This document shows, one piece after another, positions 8,635 through 16,926 of a stretch of 64,000 bases of DNA. Under the pieces are notes generated by a model. It made no database searches. It saw only the letters and a program-made list of their open reading frames with translations, and was not told the DNA's origin. Each line of letters starts with the position of its first letter. Positions within the stretch are counted from its first letter, which is position 1. Origin of the DNA: Burkholderia vietnamiensis LMG 10929 (lineage in GTDB: Bacteria > Pseudomonadota > Gammaproteobacteria > Burkholderiales > Burkholderiaceae); assembly GCF_000959445.1 (NCBI RefSeq), contig NZ_CP009632.1, positions 248,001 to 312,000 on the forward strand. Direction: 5' to 3'. Made by a program: the position numbers and the translations under genes.

Positions 8635-9417
8635 TCAATGCGCGGACACCGAATCCAGCCCGGTCGACTTCACTTGCGGCTGTACGTCGGGCGACGCGAG
8701 ATAGTCGAGCAGCGCCTTCGCTTCGGCCGGATGTTGCGCGCCGACCGGGATGCCGGCCGCGAAGCGCGTGACGGACTGCAGCGCTTCCGGAATCTTGCCG
8801 ACGTAGGTCACGCCCTTGACGGGCAGCAGCTCGCTGACCTGCTGGAAGCCGATTTCGTAGTCGCCGTTCGCGACCACCGAGGCGACCGGAATCCGCGGAA
8901 TCATCTTCGCCTTCGATTTGACCTGGTCCTCGATGCCGAGCTTCTTGAACAGCTCGCGCTCGATGTAGACGCCGCTCGCGCTGTCCGAGTACGCGATCGA
9001 TTTGGCATGCAGCAGCACCTGCTTGAGGCCGTCGGCCGTGCCGATGTCGGGGGTCGGCGCGCCGGCGCGCACCACCATGCCGATGCGCGAATCGGCCAGC
9101 TCGACGCGCGAGCCGGCGATCACCTTGCCTTGCCGGATCAGGTCGTCGAGCGCGTAGCCGACCATGATCACCGCGTCGGCCGGCTCGCCGCGCGCGAGCC
9201 GGTTCGGAATCGCCTCGGCCGACTTGCCCATCGACGGGCCGAGCGCGGTGTCGAGCGTGTTGCCGGTGTGCGCCTCGAACTGCGGGCCGAGCAGCTTGTA
9301 GGCGGCCGTGAAGCCGCCCGAGCTCATCACGTGCAGCTCGGCCGCCTGCACGGTCGTGGCGAGCGCGGCTGCGGCGACGAGCGCGCTCGCGCAGAGGGTG
9401 TGGAACAGTTTTTTCAT
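8635..9417 (-). CDS. Periplasmic substrate-binding protein, ModA-like
   Basis: A 260-residue type-2 periplasmic binding protein with a Sec signal peptide (cleavage after VQAA near residue 26). The first strand LHVMSSGGFTAAYKLLGPQF resembles ModA-type molybdate binders. No ABC permease or ATPase is adjacent, and the neighbour upstream in the transcript is an MHS-type MFS permease, so an organic-acid sensor or binding role is as likely as molybdate. It converges with dctA. Confidence 0.8.
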   Translation of the reverse strand: MKKLFHTLCASALVAAAALATTVQAAELHVMSSGGFTAAYKLLGPQFEAHTGNTLDTALGPSMGKSAEAIPNRLARGEPADAVIMVGYALDDLIRQGKVIAGSRVELADSRIGMVVRAGAPTPDIGTADGLKQVLLHAKSIAYSDSASGVYIERELFKKLGIEDQVKSKAKMIPRIPVASVVANGDYEIGFQQVSELLPVKGVTYVGKIPEALQSVTRFAAGIPVGAQHPAEAKALLDYLASPDVQPQVKSTGLDSVSAH

Positions 9418-9481
9418 GGCCGTGTCGGTCGTCGTGGTCGAGCGGTGTCGGGGTAGCGATGCGGCTGCGGAATTCAGTGCG

Positions 9482-10777
9482 TCAGTGCGCGGGCGTGAGC
9501 GTCGCCGGCTGGCGGCGATACAGCGCGAAGGTCGCGAGCAGCGCGCACACCGCGGCGAGGCTCATCCAGTAGCCGGGCGCGGCCTTGTCGCCCGTCATGT
9601 GGATGAGCGCGGTCGAGATCGCCGGCGTGAAGCCGCCGAACACGGCGGTGGCGAGGCTGTAGGCGAGCGAGAAGCCCGCGACGCGCACTTCGACCGGCAT
9701 CACTTCCGTCAGCGCGACGACCATCGCGCCGTTGTAGATCCCGTACATGAACGACAGCCACAGCAGCACGAGCAGCATGTTGATGAACGACGGCGCGTGA
9801 GCGAGCAGCGACAGCGCCGGATACGCGGTGGCGATCGCCAGCAGCGTCATGCCGACGAGCAGCGGGCGGCGGCCGATGCGGTCCGACAGCGCGCCGCCGA
9901 TCGGCAGCCACACGAAGTTCGACACGCCGACGCACAGCGTCACGAGCAGGCTGTCGGCGGTGCTCAGGTGCAGCACCGTCTTGCCGAAGGTCGGCGCGTA
10001 GACGGTGATCAGGTAGAAGCTCGTGGTGGTCATCGCGACCAGCATCATCCCGGCGATCACGACGCCCCAGTTGCGCGCGAGCGTGGCGAACACTTCCTTC
10101 ATGCTCGGGCGATGCCGGCGCGCGGTGAACTCCTGCGTTTCCTGGAGATTGCGACGCAGCATGAAGATGAACGGGACGATCATGCAGCCGACGAAGAACG
10201 GCACGCGCCAGCCCCACGCGGCGATGGCCGACGTGCTGAGCCAGTGATTCAGCGCGAAGCCGAGCGCGGCCGCGACGACGATCGCGACCTGCTGGCTGGC
10301 CGACTGCCAGCTCGTGTAGAAGCCCTTGCGGCCGGGCGTGGCCAGTTCGGCGAGATAGACCGACACGCCGCCCAGCTCGGCTCCGGCCGAGAAGCCCTGC
10401 AGCAGCCGCCCGGCCAGCACCAGCACCGGAGCCAGCATGCCGATCGTCGCGTAACCCGGTACGAACGCGATCAGGATCGTGCCGCTCGCCATGATCGCCA
10501 GCGTGACGATCAGGCCCTTGCGGCGGCCGACGTCGTCGATGTACGCGCCGAGCACGATCGCGCCGAGCGGACGCATCAGGAAGCCGGCGCCGAACACGGC
10601 GAAGGTCATCATCAGCGACGCGAATTCGCTCGCGGCCGGAAAGAACACCGCGGCGATCTGCGTCGCGTAGAAGCCGAACAGGAAGAAGTCGAATTGCTCG
10701 AGGAAGTTGCCGGCCGTCACGCGGAATACCGCGGCGGCCTTCGAGCGTCCGGTCGAAGGGCTGGACGAGGGATGCAT
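9482..10777 (-). CDS. MFS transporter, metabolite:H+ symporter (citrate/tricarballylate type)
   Basis: A 431-residue, 12-helix MFS protein of the MHS branch. Typical signs are [15 protein letters not shown] in helix 1, FLMRPLGA and GRRKGL in loop 2-3, and [15 protein letters not shown] in helix 4. The ATG at 10777 is preferred to a longer frame starting near 10951, whose first 58 residues are basic and unlike the family. Substrates of close families are citrate, tricarballylate, alpha-ketoglutarate and shikimate; the neighbouring binding protein and DctA support a di- or tricarboxylate. Confidence 0.88.
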   Translation of the reverse strand: MHPSSSPSTGRSKAAAVFRVTAGNFLEQFDFFLFGFYATQIAAVFFPAASEFASLMMTFAVFGAGFLMRPLGAIVLGAYIDDVGRRKGLIVTLAIMASGTILIAFVPGYATIGMLAPVLVLAGRLLQGFSAGAELGGVSVYLAELATPGRKGFYTSWQSASQQVAIVVAAALGFALNHWLSTSAIAAWGWRVPFFVGCMIVPFIFMLRRNLQETQEFTARRHRPSMKEVFATLARNWGVVIAGMMLVAMTTTSFYLITVYAPTFGKTVLHLSTADSLLVTLCVGVSNFVWLPIGGALSDRIGRRPLLVGMTLLAIATAYPALSLLAHAPSFINMLLVLLWLSFMYGIYNGAMVVALTEVMPVEVRVAGFSLAYSLATAVFGGFTPAISTALIHMTGDKAAPGYWMSLAAVCALLATFALYRRQPATLTPAH

Positions 10778-10935
10778 CAGGGTGTCTCCAGGAAAGCGGG
10801 AAAGGCGCGGGGCGCGATCGATTGTTGTTTCGCCAATGTTCGCCCGGAGACGGCAAAACGAGAAGTGCGATTTTTGCAGCGATTGATGTTGTTTCGTTAT
10901 CAATCGGCGCGCGGGCCGAGGACGACACCAGGACG

Positions 10936-10961
10936 AAAAAAAGCCCCGCATTCTGCGGGGC
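10936..10961 (-). terminator. Rho-independent terminator
   Basis: An 8-base perfect stem GCCCCGCA / TGCGGGGC with a 3-base loop (10943-10961) followed, on the minus strand, by a run of seven T. It lies about 40 bases past the stop of the PRC-barrel gene and ends that transcript before the MFS gene's promoter region. Confidence 0.85.
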
Positions 10962-11003
10962 AGGTCGGCTCAACTGCTGCCGAATCCGGATGACGCGTCA
11001 GTT

Positions 11004-11486
11004 TCAGTGATGGCCGCGGGTGCGCGGGTCGGTCAGATCCTCGGTCGGGTCGGTCAGCCCGAGTTCGTCGCTGGCGCTCCAGTACGGCGTGCTGCCGTAG
11101 TACTCGTGCAGCGGCTCGGCCCATTGCGGGTCGGCCATCGCCGGCCAGTGATCCTTGTCGAAGCCCGGCGCGTTCTTGATCCGCTCGGACGACACCGACA
11201 GCAGGAAGCACTTGCGTTCGGTGTCGAGCGTCAGTGCGCTCCACGGAATCGCGAGCAGCTTGTCGCCGATGCCGAGCAGGCCGCCGCTCGACAGCACGGC
11301 GTACGCCACGCGGCCCGAGCGCACGTCGAGCATGATGTCCTTGATCTTGCCGACGTCGTCGCCGTCGGTCGTGTAGACCTTGTTGCCTTCCAGCGTGTCG
11401 GCGGCCATCACGTCGGGACCGGGGCCGGCTGCGGTCGCCGCGCCCTTGCCGATGATGCGGGCTTGTCCTTGGTCGGTAGTCTGCAT
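11004..11486 (-). CDS. PRC-barrel domain protein
   Basis: A 160-residue soluble protein with one PRC-barrel domain at about residues 27-105 (NKVYTTDGDDVGKIKDIMLD, then RVAYAVLSSGGLLGIGDKLL). Such domains occur in RNA processing proteins and photosynthetic reaction centres, but free-standing ones like this have no defined role. The C-terminal 50 residues are acidic and Trp/Tyr-rich. An AGGAGG site precedes the ATG. It shares orientation with the CBS protein and the small polar protein upstream, a common Burkholderia stress cluster layout. Confidence 0.88.
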   Translation of the reverse strand: MQTTDQGQARIIGKGAATAAGPGPDVMAADTLEGNKVYTTDGDDVGKIKDIMLDVRSGRVAYAVLSSGGLLGIGDKLLAIPWSALTLDTERKCFLLSVSSERIKNAPGFDKDHWPAMADPQWAEPLHEYYGSTPYWSASDELGLTDPTEDLTDPRTRGHH

Positions 11487-11574
11487 GGTTGTCCTCCTGG
11501 CTGTGTAGGCGCGACCGTGCCCGGGATGGGCCCTGCGGGTCGCGCGGGTGGTCGGGCGGGGCGCACGCGCCCCG

Positions 11575-12006
11575 TCACGTCTGCTTCGGTTGCGACACGC
11601 CTTCCAGCGTGTTGGCTACTTCGTCGCGCGCCGGGCTGGCCGTGCGCGTCGCGATGTCCGCGAGCGACAGCATGCCGACCAGCCGCTTGTCGTGGTCGAC
11701 GACCGGCAGCCGGCGCAGCTGCGCGTCGGCCATGTAGTGCTGGATCTCGTCGAGCGAATCGTCGACGAAACACCATTCGATCGGGCCTGACGCGACTTCG
11801 TGCACGCGCGTTTCCGGCGGCTTGCCCGCCGAGATCGCGCGCACGGCGAGATCGCGGTCGGTGACCATCCCGATCAGCCGGTTGTTGTCGCACACCGGCA
11901 GCGCGCCGATGTCGTAGCGCTCCATCAGTTGCGCGGCATGACGGATCGAGTCGGTCGGCGCGATGCGCACGACGTCCTGCGACATGATTTCGTTGACGCG
12001 ATGCAT
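11575..12006 (-). CDS. Tandem CBS-domain protein
   Basis: A 143-residue protein made of two CBS domains (about residues 8-60 and 75-128), each with the GALPV/RLPVVD strand and the D-R-D or S-L-A-D helix start. CBS pairs bind adenine nucleotides or related ligands and act as energy or redox sensors. No enzymatic domain is attached, so it probably regulates a partner. GAGGACCTC lies directly upstream of the ATG. Confidence 0.9.
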   Translation of the reverse strand: MHRVNEIMSQDVVRIAPTDSIRHAAQLMERYDIGALPVCDNNRLIGMVTDRDLAVRAISAGKPPETRVHEVASGPIEWCFVDDSLDEIQHYMADAQLRRLPVVDHDKRLVGMLSLADIATRTASPARDEVANTLEGVSQPKQT

Positions 12007-12072
12007 TGAGGTCCTCCTCGCGAGTTGGGGGCCGGGCCGTGCGCTGCCGCAAGCGGCGTGCCGCGGCCAGGG

Positions 12073-12327
12073 TCATTCGTCGCGGCGCTTGGCCGGGTCC
12101 TGCCAGGGGCCGTCGTCATGCGTGCCCGGGGGCGTATCGGGGTCGATGCGCGTGACGCCGCCGGTCGCGGGCGGGTCGCTCGCCGGGAACGTGTCCTCGA
12201 GCTGCTTGTCGATGTGGCGCTCCGAGTGGCCCGTCCTGGTCTGATCCTGGTCCTTCAGCGGCGGCTGCGGGTCGGGATGCCGCTCCTGTTCCGGCGTATC
12301 GATGCCGGCTCGGGTCGAATCGCTCAT
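12073..12327 (-). CDS. Small acidic disordered protein, hypothetical
   Basis: An 84-residue, highly polar protein without hydrophobic segments: MSDSTRAGIDTPEQERHPDP, then a central IDKQLEDTFPASDPPATGGV. The LEDTFPASDPPA motif recurs in small Burkholderia proteins found next to CBS/PRC proteins, so I trust it as a gene, but no function is known to me. It is upstream of the CBS gene in the same orientation and could be co-transcribed. Confidence 0.7.
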   Translation of the reverse strand: MSDSTRAGIDTPEQERHPDPQPPLKDQDQTRTGHSERHIDKQLEDTFPASDPPATGGVTRIDPDTPPGTHDDGPWQDPAKRRDE

Positions 12328-12495
12328 GGCGTGGCTCCGTATCGTTGGCGTTGACGTGCCGATGGCGCAACCGGCGTGCCTGCAACGCGCGGCGGCACAC
12401 GATTTGCCGTCTGCGTGGCGGAGGACCACGCGCGGCGCCACGCGCCGCACGCACACACGCACATGCAATCCACACGCAATCGAGCGGGAGGCACG

Positions 12496-12798
12496 ATGAC
12501 CATTCCAAAACGACGACCCGGAGTGCGCTACGAAGTGAACGTATGCGGCGGCGGCTTCGATTCGGTGAAGAGCCACTTCAGCGCATGGAAACGGGAGCCG
12601 CTGATCTACCGGCCCGAGCGGCGGATGTTCGAGGGCAAGGCCGACGTGCGGCCGCTCGACGAGACCTTCGGTTCGACCGAACCGGCGCGGTTCGCGCTGC
12701 AGACCGCGTGCGAGCCGGCCGACGCGTATGCGCTCGCCGCGCGGGTGCGCGACGACGGCCGCGAGCTGTGGCTCGTGATGGCGGCGTACGAGAGCTAG
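12496..12798 (+). CDS. Hypothetical protein
   Basis: A 100-residue soluble protein with a compact mixed composition (RYEVNVCGGGFDSVKSHFSA at residues 11-30) and no signal peptide, transmembrane helix or known catalytic motif that I recognise. GGGAGG lies at 12485-12490, seven bases before the ATG, which is why this start is chosen over the upstream in-frame one. It is divergent from the acidic small protein. Confidence 0.65.
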   Translation: MTIPKRRPGVRYEVNVCGGGFDSVKSHFSAWKREPLIYRPERRMFEGKADVRPLDETFGSTEPARFALQTACEPADAYALAARVRDDGRELWLVMAAYES

Positions 12799-13032
12799 CG
12801 CGATGCCGTTGAAAGAATTGCAGCGCGCGGTGTAGGGAAGACATGGAATGCGACCGCGCCGCGGTGCGCGGCGGCGGGCGGCCCGTCGGGCCGCGCCTGT
12901 CGCGGCGGCATAGCGCTTGCGGGCTGTTGTGGGCCTTAGCGGGCCTGATGGTCGCGCGGTCGCGCGACATCGCGCGCCGCCATGTGGAGATCGGCGCCGC
13001 TTGCGCCGACACGACGCGATGAACGACTGCCT

Positions 13033-13240
13033 ATGAACCCGATCCTTATCCGAAAGCTGCATCGCCCCGAGCCGCCGCTGCCGGACGTCGAGCCGGAGCC
13101 CGAGCCGCCCGCGCCGACCGAGGTGCCGCCCGGCGTGCCGGAACCGTACCAGGATCCCGAGGGCGATCCGCCCGCGCACCCGCCGCCGGAGCGCGAGCCG
13201 CCGACCCGCGAGCCGCCGATCCGGGCGCGGTGGGCGGTGA
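13033..13240 (+). other. Proline-rich ORF with unresolved 3' end
   Basis: ATG 13033 opens MNPILIRKLHRPEPPLPDVE followed by about 45 residues of Pro/Glu-rich sequence ending near REPPIRAR, after which the frame stays open until 14223 and runs across three other genes. A one-base shift near 13230 would give a stop at 13238-13240 and a protein of about 69 residues. The Pro-rich part looks like real coding sequence; the long tail does not. This is either a frameshifted small gene or chance. Confidence 0.35.
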
Positions 13241-13267
13241 AATTCACAACGTTGATGGAGGTCTCAC

Positions 13268-13579
13268 ATGAATATCCGCGTGAAACCCGGCATGTTGCGC
13301 GACGTTGCCGAGACGCTCGGCCGTCATTTCGACGCACGCGAGATGCCGTTTCATGTCGAGGAGCGGCCGGCCGGCGCGCTGCATATCGGCTTTCGCGTCG
13401 ACGGCCATCCGGCCTCGCTGACGGTCACGTTCGACGCCGACGCGTTCGCCGCGCTGGAACACGCCGGCGTCGAGCGGCAGCGCGGCGCGCTCACGCGCGT
13501 CGCCGCCGAATTCGACACGATGATGGCGCGCCGCGCGCCCACCGCGTATGCGGGCGATTTCCACTTCAACGGGCTCTGA
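13268..13579 (+). CDS. Small conserved hypothetical protein (possibly DUF3022)
   Basis: A 103-residue soluble protein. It begins with a helix (LRDVAETLGRHFDAREM), then a beta-rich core (ALHIGFRVDGHPASLTVTFD), then a helical end. The layout resembles small Burkholderia DUF3022-type proteins, but the family call is from memory and tentative. It lies with several similar short genes, each with its own strong ribosome binding site (TGGAGG here), in front of rpoN. Confidence 0.6.
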   Translation: MNIRVKPGMLRDVAETLGRHFDAREMPFHVEERPAGALHIGFRVDGHPASLTVTFDADAFAALEHAGVERQRGALTRVAAEFDTMMARRAPTAYAGDFHFNGL

Positions 13580-13630
13580 GCCGGACCGTTCAGGCCGGCT
13601 CGGTGCCTGCGACTTGTCACGGAGGATTCG

Positions 13631-13885
13631 ATGAAACCGATCCAGACGATACGCGTGGGCGCCGTTGCGTTTGCCGCCGCGTGCGCGCTGGGCGCATGCA
13701 TGCAACCGCGGCCGACCACGACGATGCCGGACGCGAACACGCGCTACGACACGCGGCCGTCGCCGCACAACACGCTGCCGGCCGGTGCGGCGGGTGGCGA
13801 GCCGGCCGACGTGCCGCCGCCCGGACCGAACGGCGCAGAGGGCGATGCGCCGCTGCCGGGCACGCCGCCGCCGATGCAGTACTGA
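13631..13885 (+). CDS. Small lipoprotein
   Basis: An 84-residue exported lipoprotein: basic start, hydrophobic segment AVAFAAACALGAC with the lipobox L-G-A-C and lipidated Cys23. The mature part is Pro/Gly-rich and probably disordered (NTLPAGAAGGEPADVPPPGP). GGAGG lies seven bases upstream. Function unknown; probably an outer-membrane-attached small protein. Confidence 0.72.
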   Translation: MKPIQTIRVGAVAFAAACALGACMQPRPTTTMPDANTRYDTRPSPHNTLPAGAAGGEPADVPPPGPNGAEGDAPLPGTPPPMQY

Positions 13886-13989
13886 GGCGAGCGGTTGGTG
13901 CTGCGGGGTGGGAGCGTGCGGGACGTAGGAGGCACGCGCGCCGCATGAGACGCACGACGCATGAGGCGCACGACGCACGACGCACGCGC

Positions 13990-14100
13990 GGCACCTGCCA
14001 CCCGGCACCCGGTACATGCCACCCGGCACCCGGCACCCGGCAGCCGGCAGCCGGCACCCGGCAGCCGGCACACGGCACACGGCACACGGCACACGGCACA
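13990..14100. repeat. 7-base tandem repeat, consensus GGCANNC, about 16 copies
   Basis: The array reads as GGCACCC, GGCAGCC and GGCACAC units in phase over 111 bases, with two variant units (GGTACAT, GCCACCC). The last four full units are all GGCACAC. A 7-base unit is not a multiple of three, so changes in copy number would shift any frame that crossed it. Confidence 0.85.
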
Positions 14101-14160
14101 TCGCGCGTGGAGGGCGCACGGAGGGGGCCGGACCCGCAGGCCGCGCACGACACGCGAGAA

Positions 14161-14196
14161 GCGCAAGAAGCGCAAGAAGCGCAAGAAGCGCAAGAA
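14161..14196. repeat. 9-base tandem repeat GCGCAAGAA, four perfect copies
   Basis: Four identical head-to-tail GCGCAAGAA units, preceded by a partial copy (GCGAGAA at 14154) and followed by GCGCAGCGC. It is about 300 bases upstream of rpoN. Confidence 0.85.
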
Positions 14197-14497
14197 GCGC
14201 AGCGCACGCAGTCGCCTCTGTAGCCCTCGGCGCGCGCCCGCCGCGCTCGGCGCCCCCGTCGCCGCCCCCGTCGCCGCGACCAAAATCCTCGCGCCTCCCG
14301 CCCCCGCAACCGCCGTGCCGCGCGCCCCGACGACGCGCCCCCGAACTTCCCGCCGCTTGTAAAAAAGCGGTCTCACGCGCCGCCCGCGCCAGGGTACGAA
14401 CCCTTGAGAGCCGCGCCGGACGGCGCTTTGCCGTACTGGCACGGAAGCTGCATCGATCCCCCGCATACGAATTCCACACACCGTCAGGAGGACATCG

Positions 14498-15931
14498 ATG
14501 TCAGTCACGCTTGCGCTCCAGATGCGACAGCACCTGGCCCTCACGCCGAGGCTTCAGCAGTCGCTTCGTCTGCTGCAGTTGTCTTCGCTGGAATTCCAGC
14601 AGGAATTGCGGCAGGCGCTCGACTCGAATCCGTTTCTCGAAGATGGCCAGAGCGACGACGAGGCGCCGGCCGATCCACCCGAACATACCGCCGAGGCAGC
14701 CCCGCAGGACACCGCGGCCGAGCGCGACGACGTGCGCGCGCCGGACGGCGACGTGTCGTACACGGCGGCCCCGACGATGCGCGGCACGGGCCGCCAGGGC
14801 GAGGATGGCGGCGATCTGTCGCCGGGCGAATGGATGGCCGCCGAGCCGTCGCTGCATCAGCATCTGCACGACGCGCTGCGGCTCTATCCGCTGAACCGGC
14901 GCGATCGCGAGGCGGCGCGCATCGTGATCGACGCGCTGGACGAAGACGGCTACCTGCGGCAGGAACTCGGTGATCTGCTGGGCGCCGCCGATCCGGCGCT
15001 GCTGGTGTCCGAGCAGGATCTGGCCGTCGCGTTGCGGCTCGTGCAGATGCTCGATCGGCCCGGCATCGCCGCGCGCTCGCTGTCCGAATGCCTGCTGCTG
15101 CAGCTCGACGCGATCCCGGCCGGCACGCCGGCGCTCGCTGAAGCGAAGGCGATTGCGCGCGACCACCTCGAACGGCTCGCGCGCCGGGAAACGGCGGAGA
15201 TCCAGCGGCGCGTCGGCTGCAACCAGCAGACGCTGCAAGCCGCCTGCGCGCTCGTGCGCGGGCTCGATCCGCGCCCCGGCAATCACTACGGCAGCACGCG
15301 CGGCGACTACGTGGTGCCGGACGTGATCGTGCGTCAGGTGCGCGACGAATGGATCGTCACGATCAACCCGGCCGTGCTGCCGCGCGCGCGTCTGCACGAG
15401 CGTTACGCGACGTTGTTCGCGCAGTCGAGCGGCGAGCGCGATTCGCCGCTCGGCCAGCAGCTGCAGGAAGCGCGCTGGCTGATCCGCAACGTGCAGAAGC
15501 GCTTCGACACGATCCAGCGTGTCGGCGAATGCATCGTCGCGCGGCAGCGCGACTTCTTCCGCTACGGCGAGATCGCGATGAAGCCGCTCGTGCTGCGCGA
15601 CATCGCCGAGGAGCTCGATCTGCACGAATCGACCGTGTCGCGCGCGACGGGCAACAAGTACATGGCCACGCCGCACGGCACCTTCGAGTTCAAGCATTTC
15701 TTCCCGCGCAAGCTCGAGGCAGCCGGCAAGGGCGTGTGCTCGGCATCGGCCGCGAAGGTGCTGATCCGCGACATGATCGCGGCCGAGCGCCACACCGATC
15801 CGCTGTCGGACGTCGCGCTCGCGCAGAACCTCGCGGGGCGCGGCATTCTTCTTGCGCGCCGTACCGTGACCAAGTATCGCCAGGCGATGAAGATTCCGCC
15901 GGCCGAGATGCGCCGGCGCGACGCCGCATGA
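14498..15931 (+). CDS. rpoN: RNA polymerase sigma-54 factor (probable second copy)
   Basis: A 477-residue sigma-54. Region I is the Gln/Leu-rich start (LTPRLQQSLRLLQLSSLEFQ), residues 1-50; an acidic Region II follows to about 110; the core-binding domain is about 110-300; and the RpoN box ARRTVTKYRQ is at 453-462 (canonical ARRTVAKYRE). All elements needed for -24/-12 promoter recognition are present. Burkholderia species usually carry a main rpoN next to hpf/ptsN; the absence of those neighbours here suggests an additional copy. CAGGAGG precedes the ATG. Activators that partner with it are not encoded in the window. Confidence 0.93.
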   Translation: MSVTLALQMRQHLALTPRLQQSLRLLQLSSLEFQQELRQALDSNPFLEDGQSDDEAPADPPEHTAEAAPQDTAAERDDVRAPDGDVSYTAAPTMRGTGRQGEDGGDLSPGEWMAAEPSLHQHLHDALRLYPLNRRDREAARIVIDALDEDGYLRQELGDLLGAADPALLVSEQDLAVALRLVQMLDRPGIAARSLSECLLLQLDAIPAGTPALAEAKAIARDHLERLARRETAEIQRRVGCNQQTLQAACALVRGLDPRPGNHYGSTRGDYVVPDVIVRQVRDEWIVTINPAVLPRARLHERYATLFAQSSGERDSPLGQQLQEARWLIRNVQKRFDTIQRVGECIVARQRDFFRYGEIAMKPLVLRDIAEELDLHESTVSRATGNKYMATPHGTFEFKHFFPRKLEAAGKGVCSASAAKVLIRDMIAAERHTDPLSDVALAQNLAGRGILLARRTVTKYRQAMKIPPAEMRRRDAA

Positions 15932-16001
15932 CGATACCGTTCGAACTGCGCGCGGCCCGCGAGCCGCGGCCACCGCGCGCGTCACCGAAAGGAGGCAAGC
16001 G

Positions 16002-16190
16002 ATGCCAGCCAAATCCCAGGCACAGCAGCGCGCCGCGGGGGCCGCCCTGTCGGCCAAGCGCGGCGACACGAAAATGAAGGACCTGAAGCCGCCGTCGAAG
16101 TCGATGGCCAAATCGATGAGCGAGAAGGAGCTCGAGAAAATGGCCTCGACGCCGACCCACGGCAAACCCAAGCACAAGCACGATTCTTGA
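16002..16190 (+). CDS. DUF3008 family small basic protein
   Basis: A 62-residue Lys-rich protein beginning [20 protein letters not shown] and containing [10 protein letters not shown], the hallmark of the DUF3008 family. Such proteins accumulate under stress or in stationary phase in some proteobacteria, but no mechanism is known. AAAGGAGG lies at 15988-15995. It begins the same-strand run leading to katE, ku and ligD. Confidence 0.87.
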   Translation: MPAKSQAQQRAAGAALSAKRGDTKMKDLKPPSKSMAKSMSEKELEKMASTPTHGKPKHKHDS

Positions 16191-16234
16191 TCGCGGCGAG
16201 CGCGCCGCCGGTCACCGTCAACCAGGAGGAATTC

Positions 16235-16396
16235 ATGCTTCGATACGCCATCATCTTCTTCGTCATCGCGATCATCGCCGCCGTGTTCGGCTTCGGCGGC
16301 ATTGCGGCCGGTGCGGCCGAGATCGCGAAGATCCTGTTCTACATCTTCGTCGTGATCTTCCTGGTCACGCTGCTGCTGGGCGTCGTGCGTAGATGA
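16235..16396 (+). CDS. DUF1328 family small membrane protein (YtjA-like)
   Basis: A 53-residue protein consisting almost entirely of two transmembrane helices around the [20 protein letters not shown] turn that defines DUF1328. It sits in the inner membrane; the function is unknown, though homologues are often stress-induced. CAGGAGG precedes the ATG. Its stop overlaps the next gene's start by ATGA. Confidence 0.88.
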   Translation: MLRYAIIFFVIAIIAAVFGFGGIAAGAAEIAKILFYIFVVIFLVTLLLGVVRR

Positions 16397-16779
16397 CGGA
16401 CGCGCCCGACCGTTCGCAGCGCATCGCCGAACTCGAACATGCGCTCGCGAACGGGTTTCCGTCGCAGTCGACCCTCGTCGTCCACGCGGACGACGCGTCG
16501 GGCCGGCTGACGATCCAGGTGTCGTGGGTGCGCGTGCCGGCCGACGAGCGCGCACGCCAGTGGCGCTGCGTGGTCGACCTCAGCTTCGCGCCCGACGTGC
16601 TCGCGCGTTACGCGTCGCTCGGCACGGCCGACCGGCTGCGCGTGCGCACGCACGTGTGCGACCTCGCTCGCCGCGCGGTGGACGAGGAGAAGCCGCGCGT
16701 CGAGGATGCCGAGATCGAATGCCGCGTCGCGGTGGACGTGACGCGCGCCGAACTCGACGACGCATTGCGCGCGCCCTGA
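16393..16779 (+). CDS. Conserved hypothetical protein, related to the gene at 25713
   Basis: A 128-residue soluble protein translationally coupled to the DUF1328 gene. Its C-terminal half ([20 protein letters not shown] and later [11 protein letters not shown]) is clearly related in pattern to the C-terminal half of the protein at 25713-26078 (RYANLDEAARLRVHAMLHDS ... DAMLDVARHLQ), so the two are distant paralogues. No catalytic motif is visible and function is unknown. Confidence 0.72.
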   Translation: MTDAPDRSQRIAELEHALANGFPSQSTLVVHADDASGRLTIQVSWVRVPADERARQWRCVVDLSFAPDVLARYASLGTADRLRVRTHVCDLARRAVDEEKPRVEDAEIECRVAVDVTRAELDDALRAP

Positions 16780-16926
16780 CGCCGCACCCGTGGTCCGCCG
16801 CGCCATCGCGCGCGGCCGCGCCGGCTCGCGCCGCCCCGGCGCGGGCCGTTTTCCGTAGCCGCGACACGCGCCGCGCCGTCGCGTGCACGTCGCCGCTCCT
16901 GACCGAATCGATACGAGGATGCCTGC

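Larger units (their letters stand above)
13886..14497. other. Gene-free stretch dominated by short tandem repeats
   Basis: No gene is supported in these 612 bases; long frames here come from repeat composition. It contains the two tandem arrays listed separately, then a run rich in C, then the AT-richer leader of rpoN with CAGGAGG at 14485-14491. Confidence 0.65.

Noticed and set aside
13990..14196. Possible CRISPR array
   Set aside because: Units of 7 and 9 bases without spacers are simple tandem repeats; no cas genes nearby.
14501..16555. 684-codon minus-strand frame opposite rpoN
   Set aside because: Composition is the reverse image of rpoN with no motif; rpoN has intact family motifs and a ribosome binding site.
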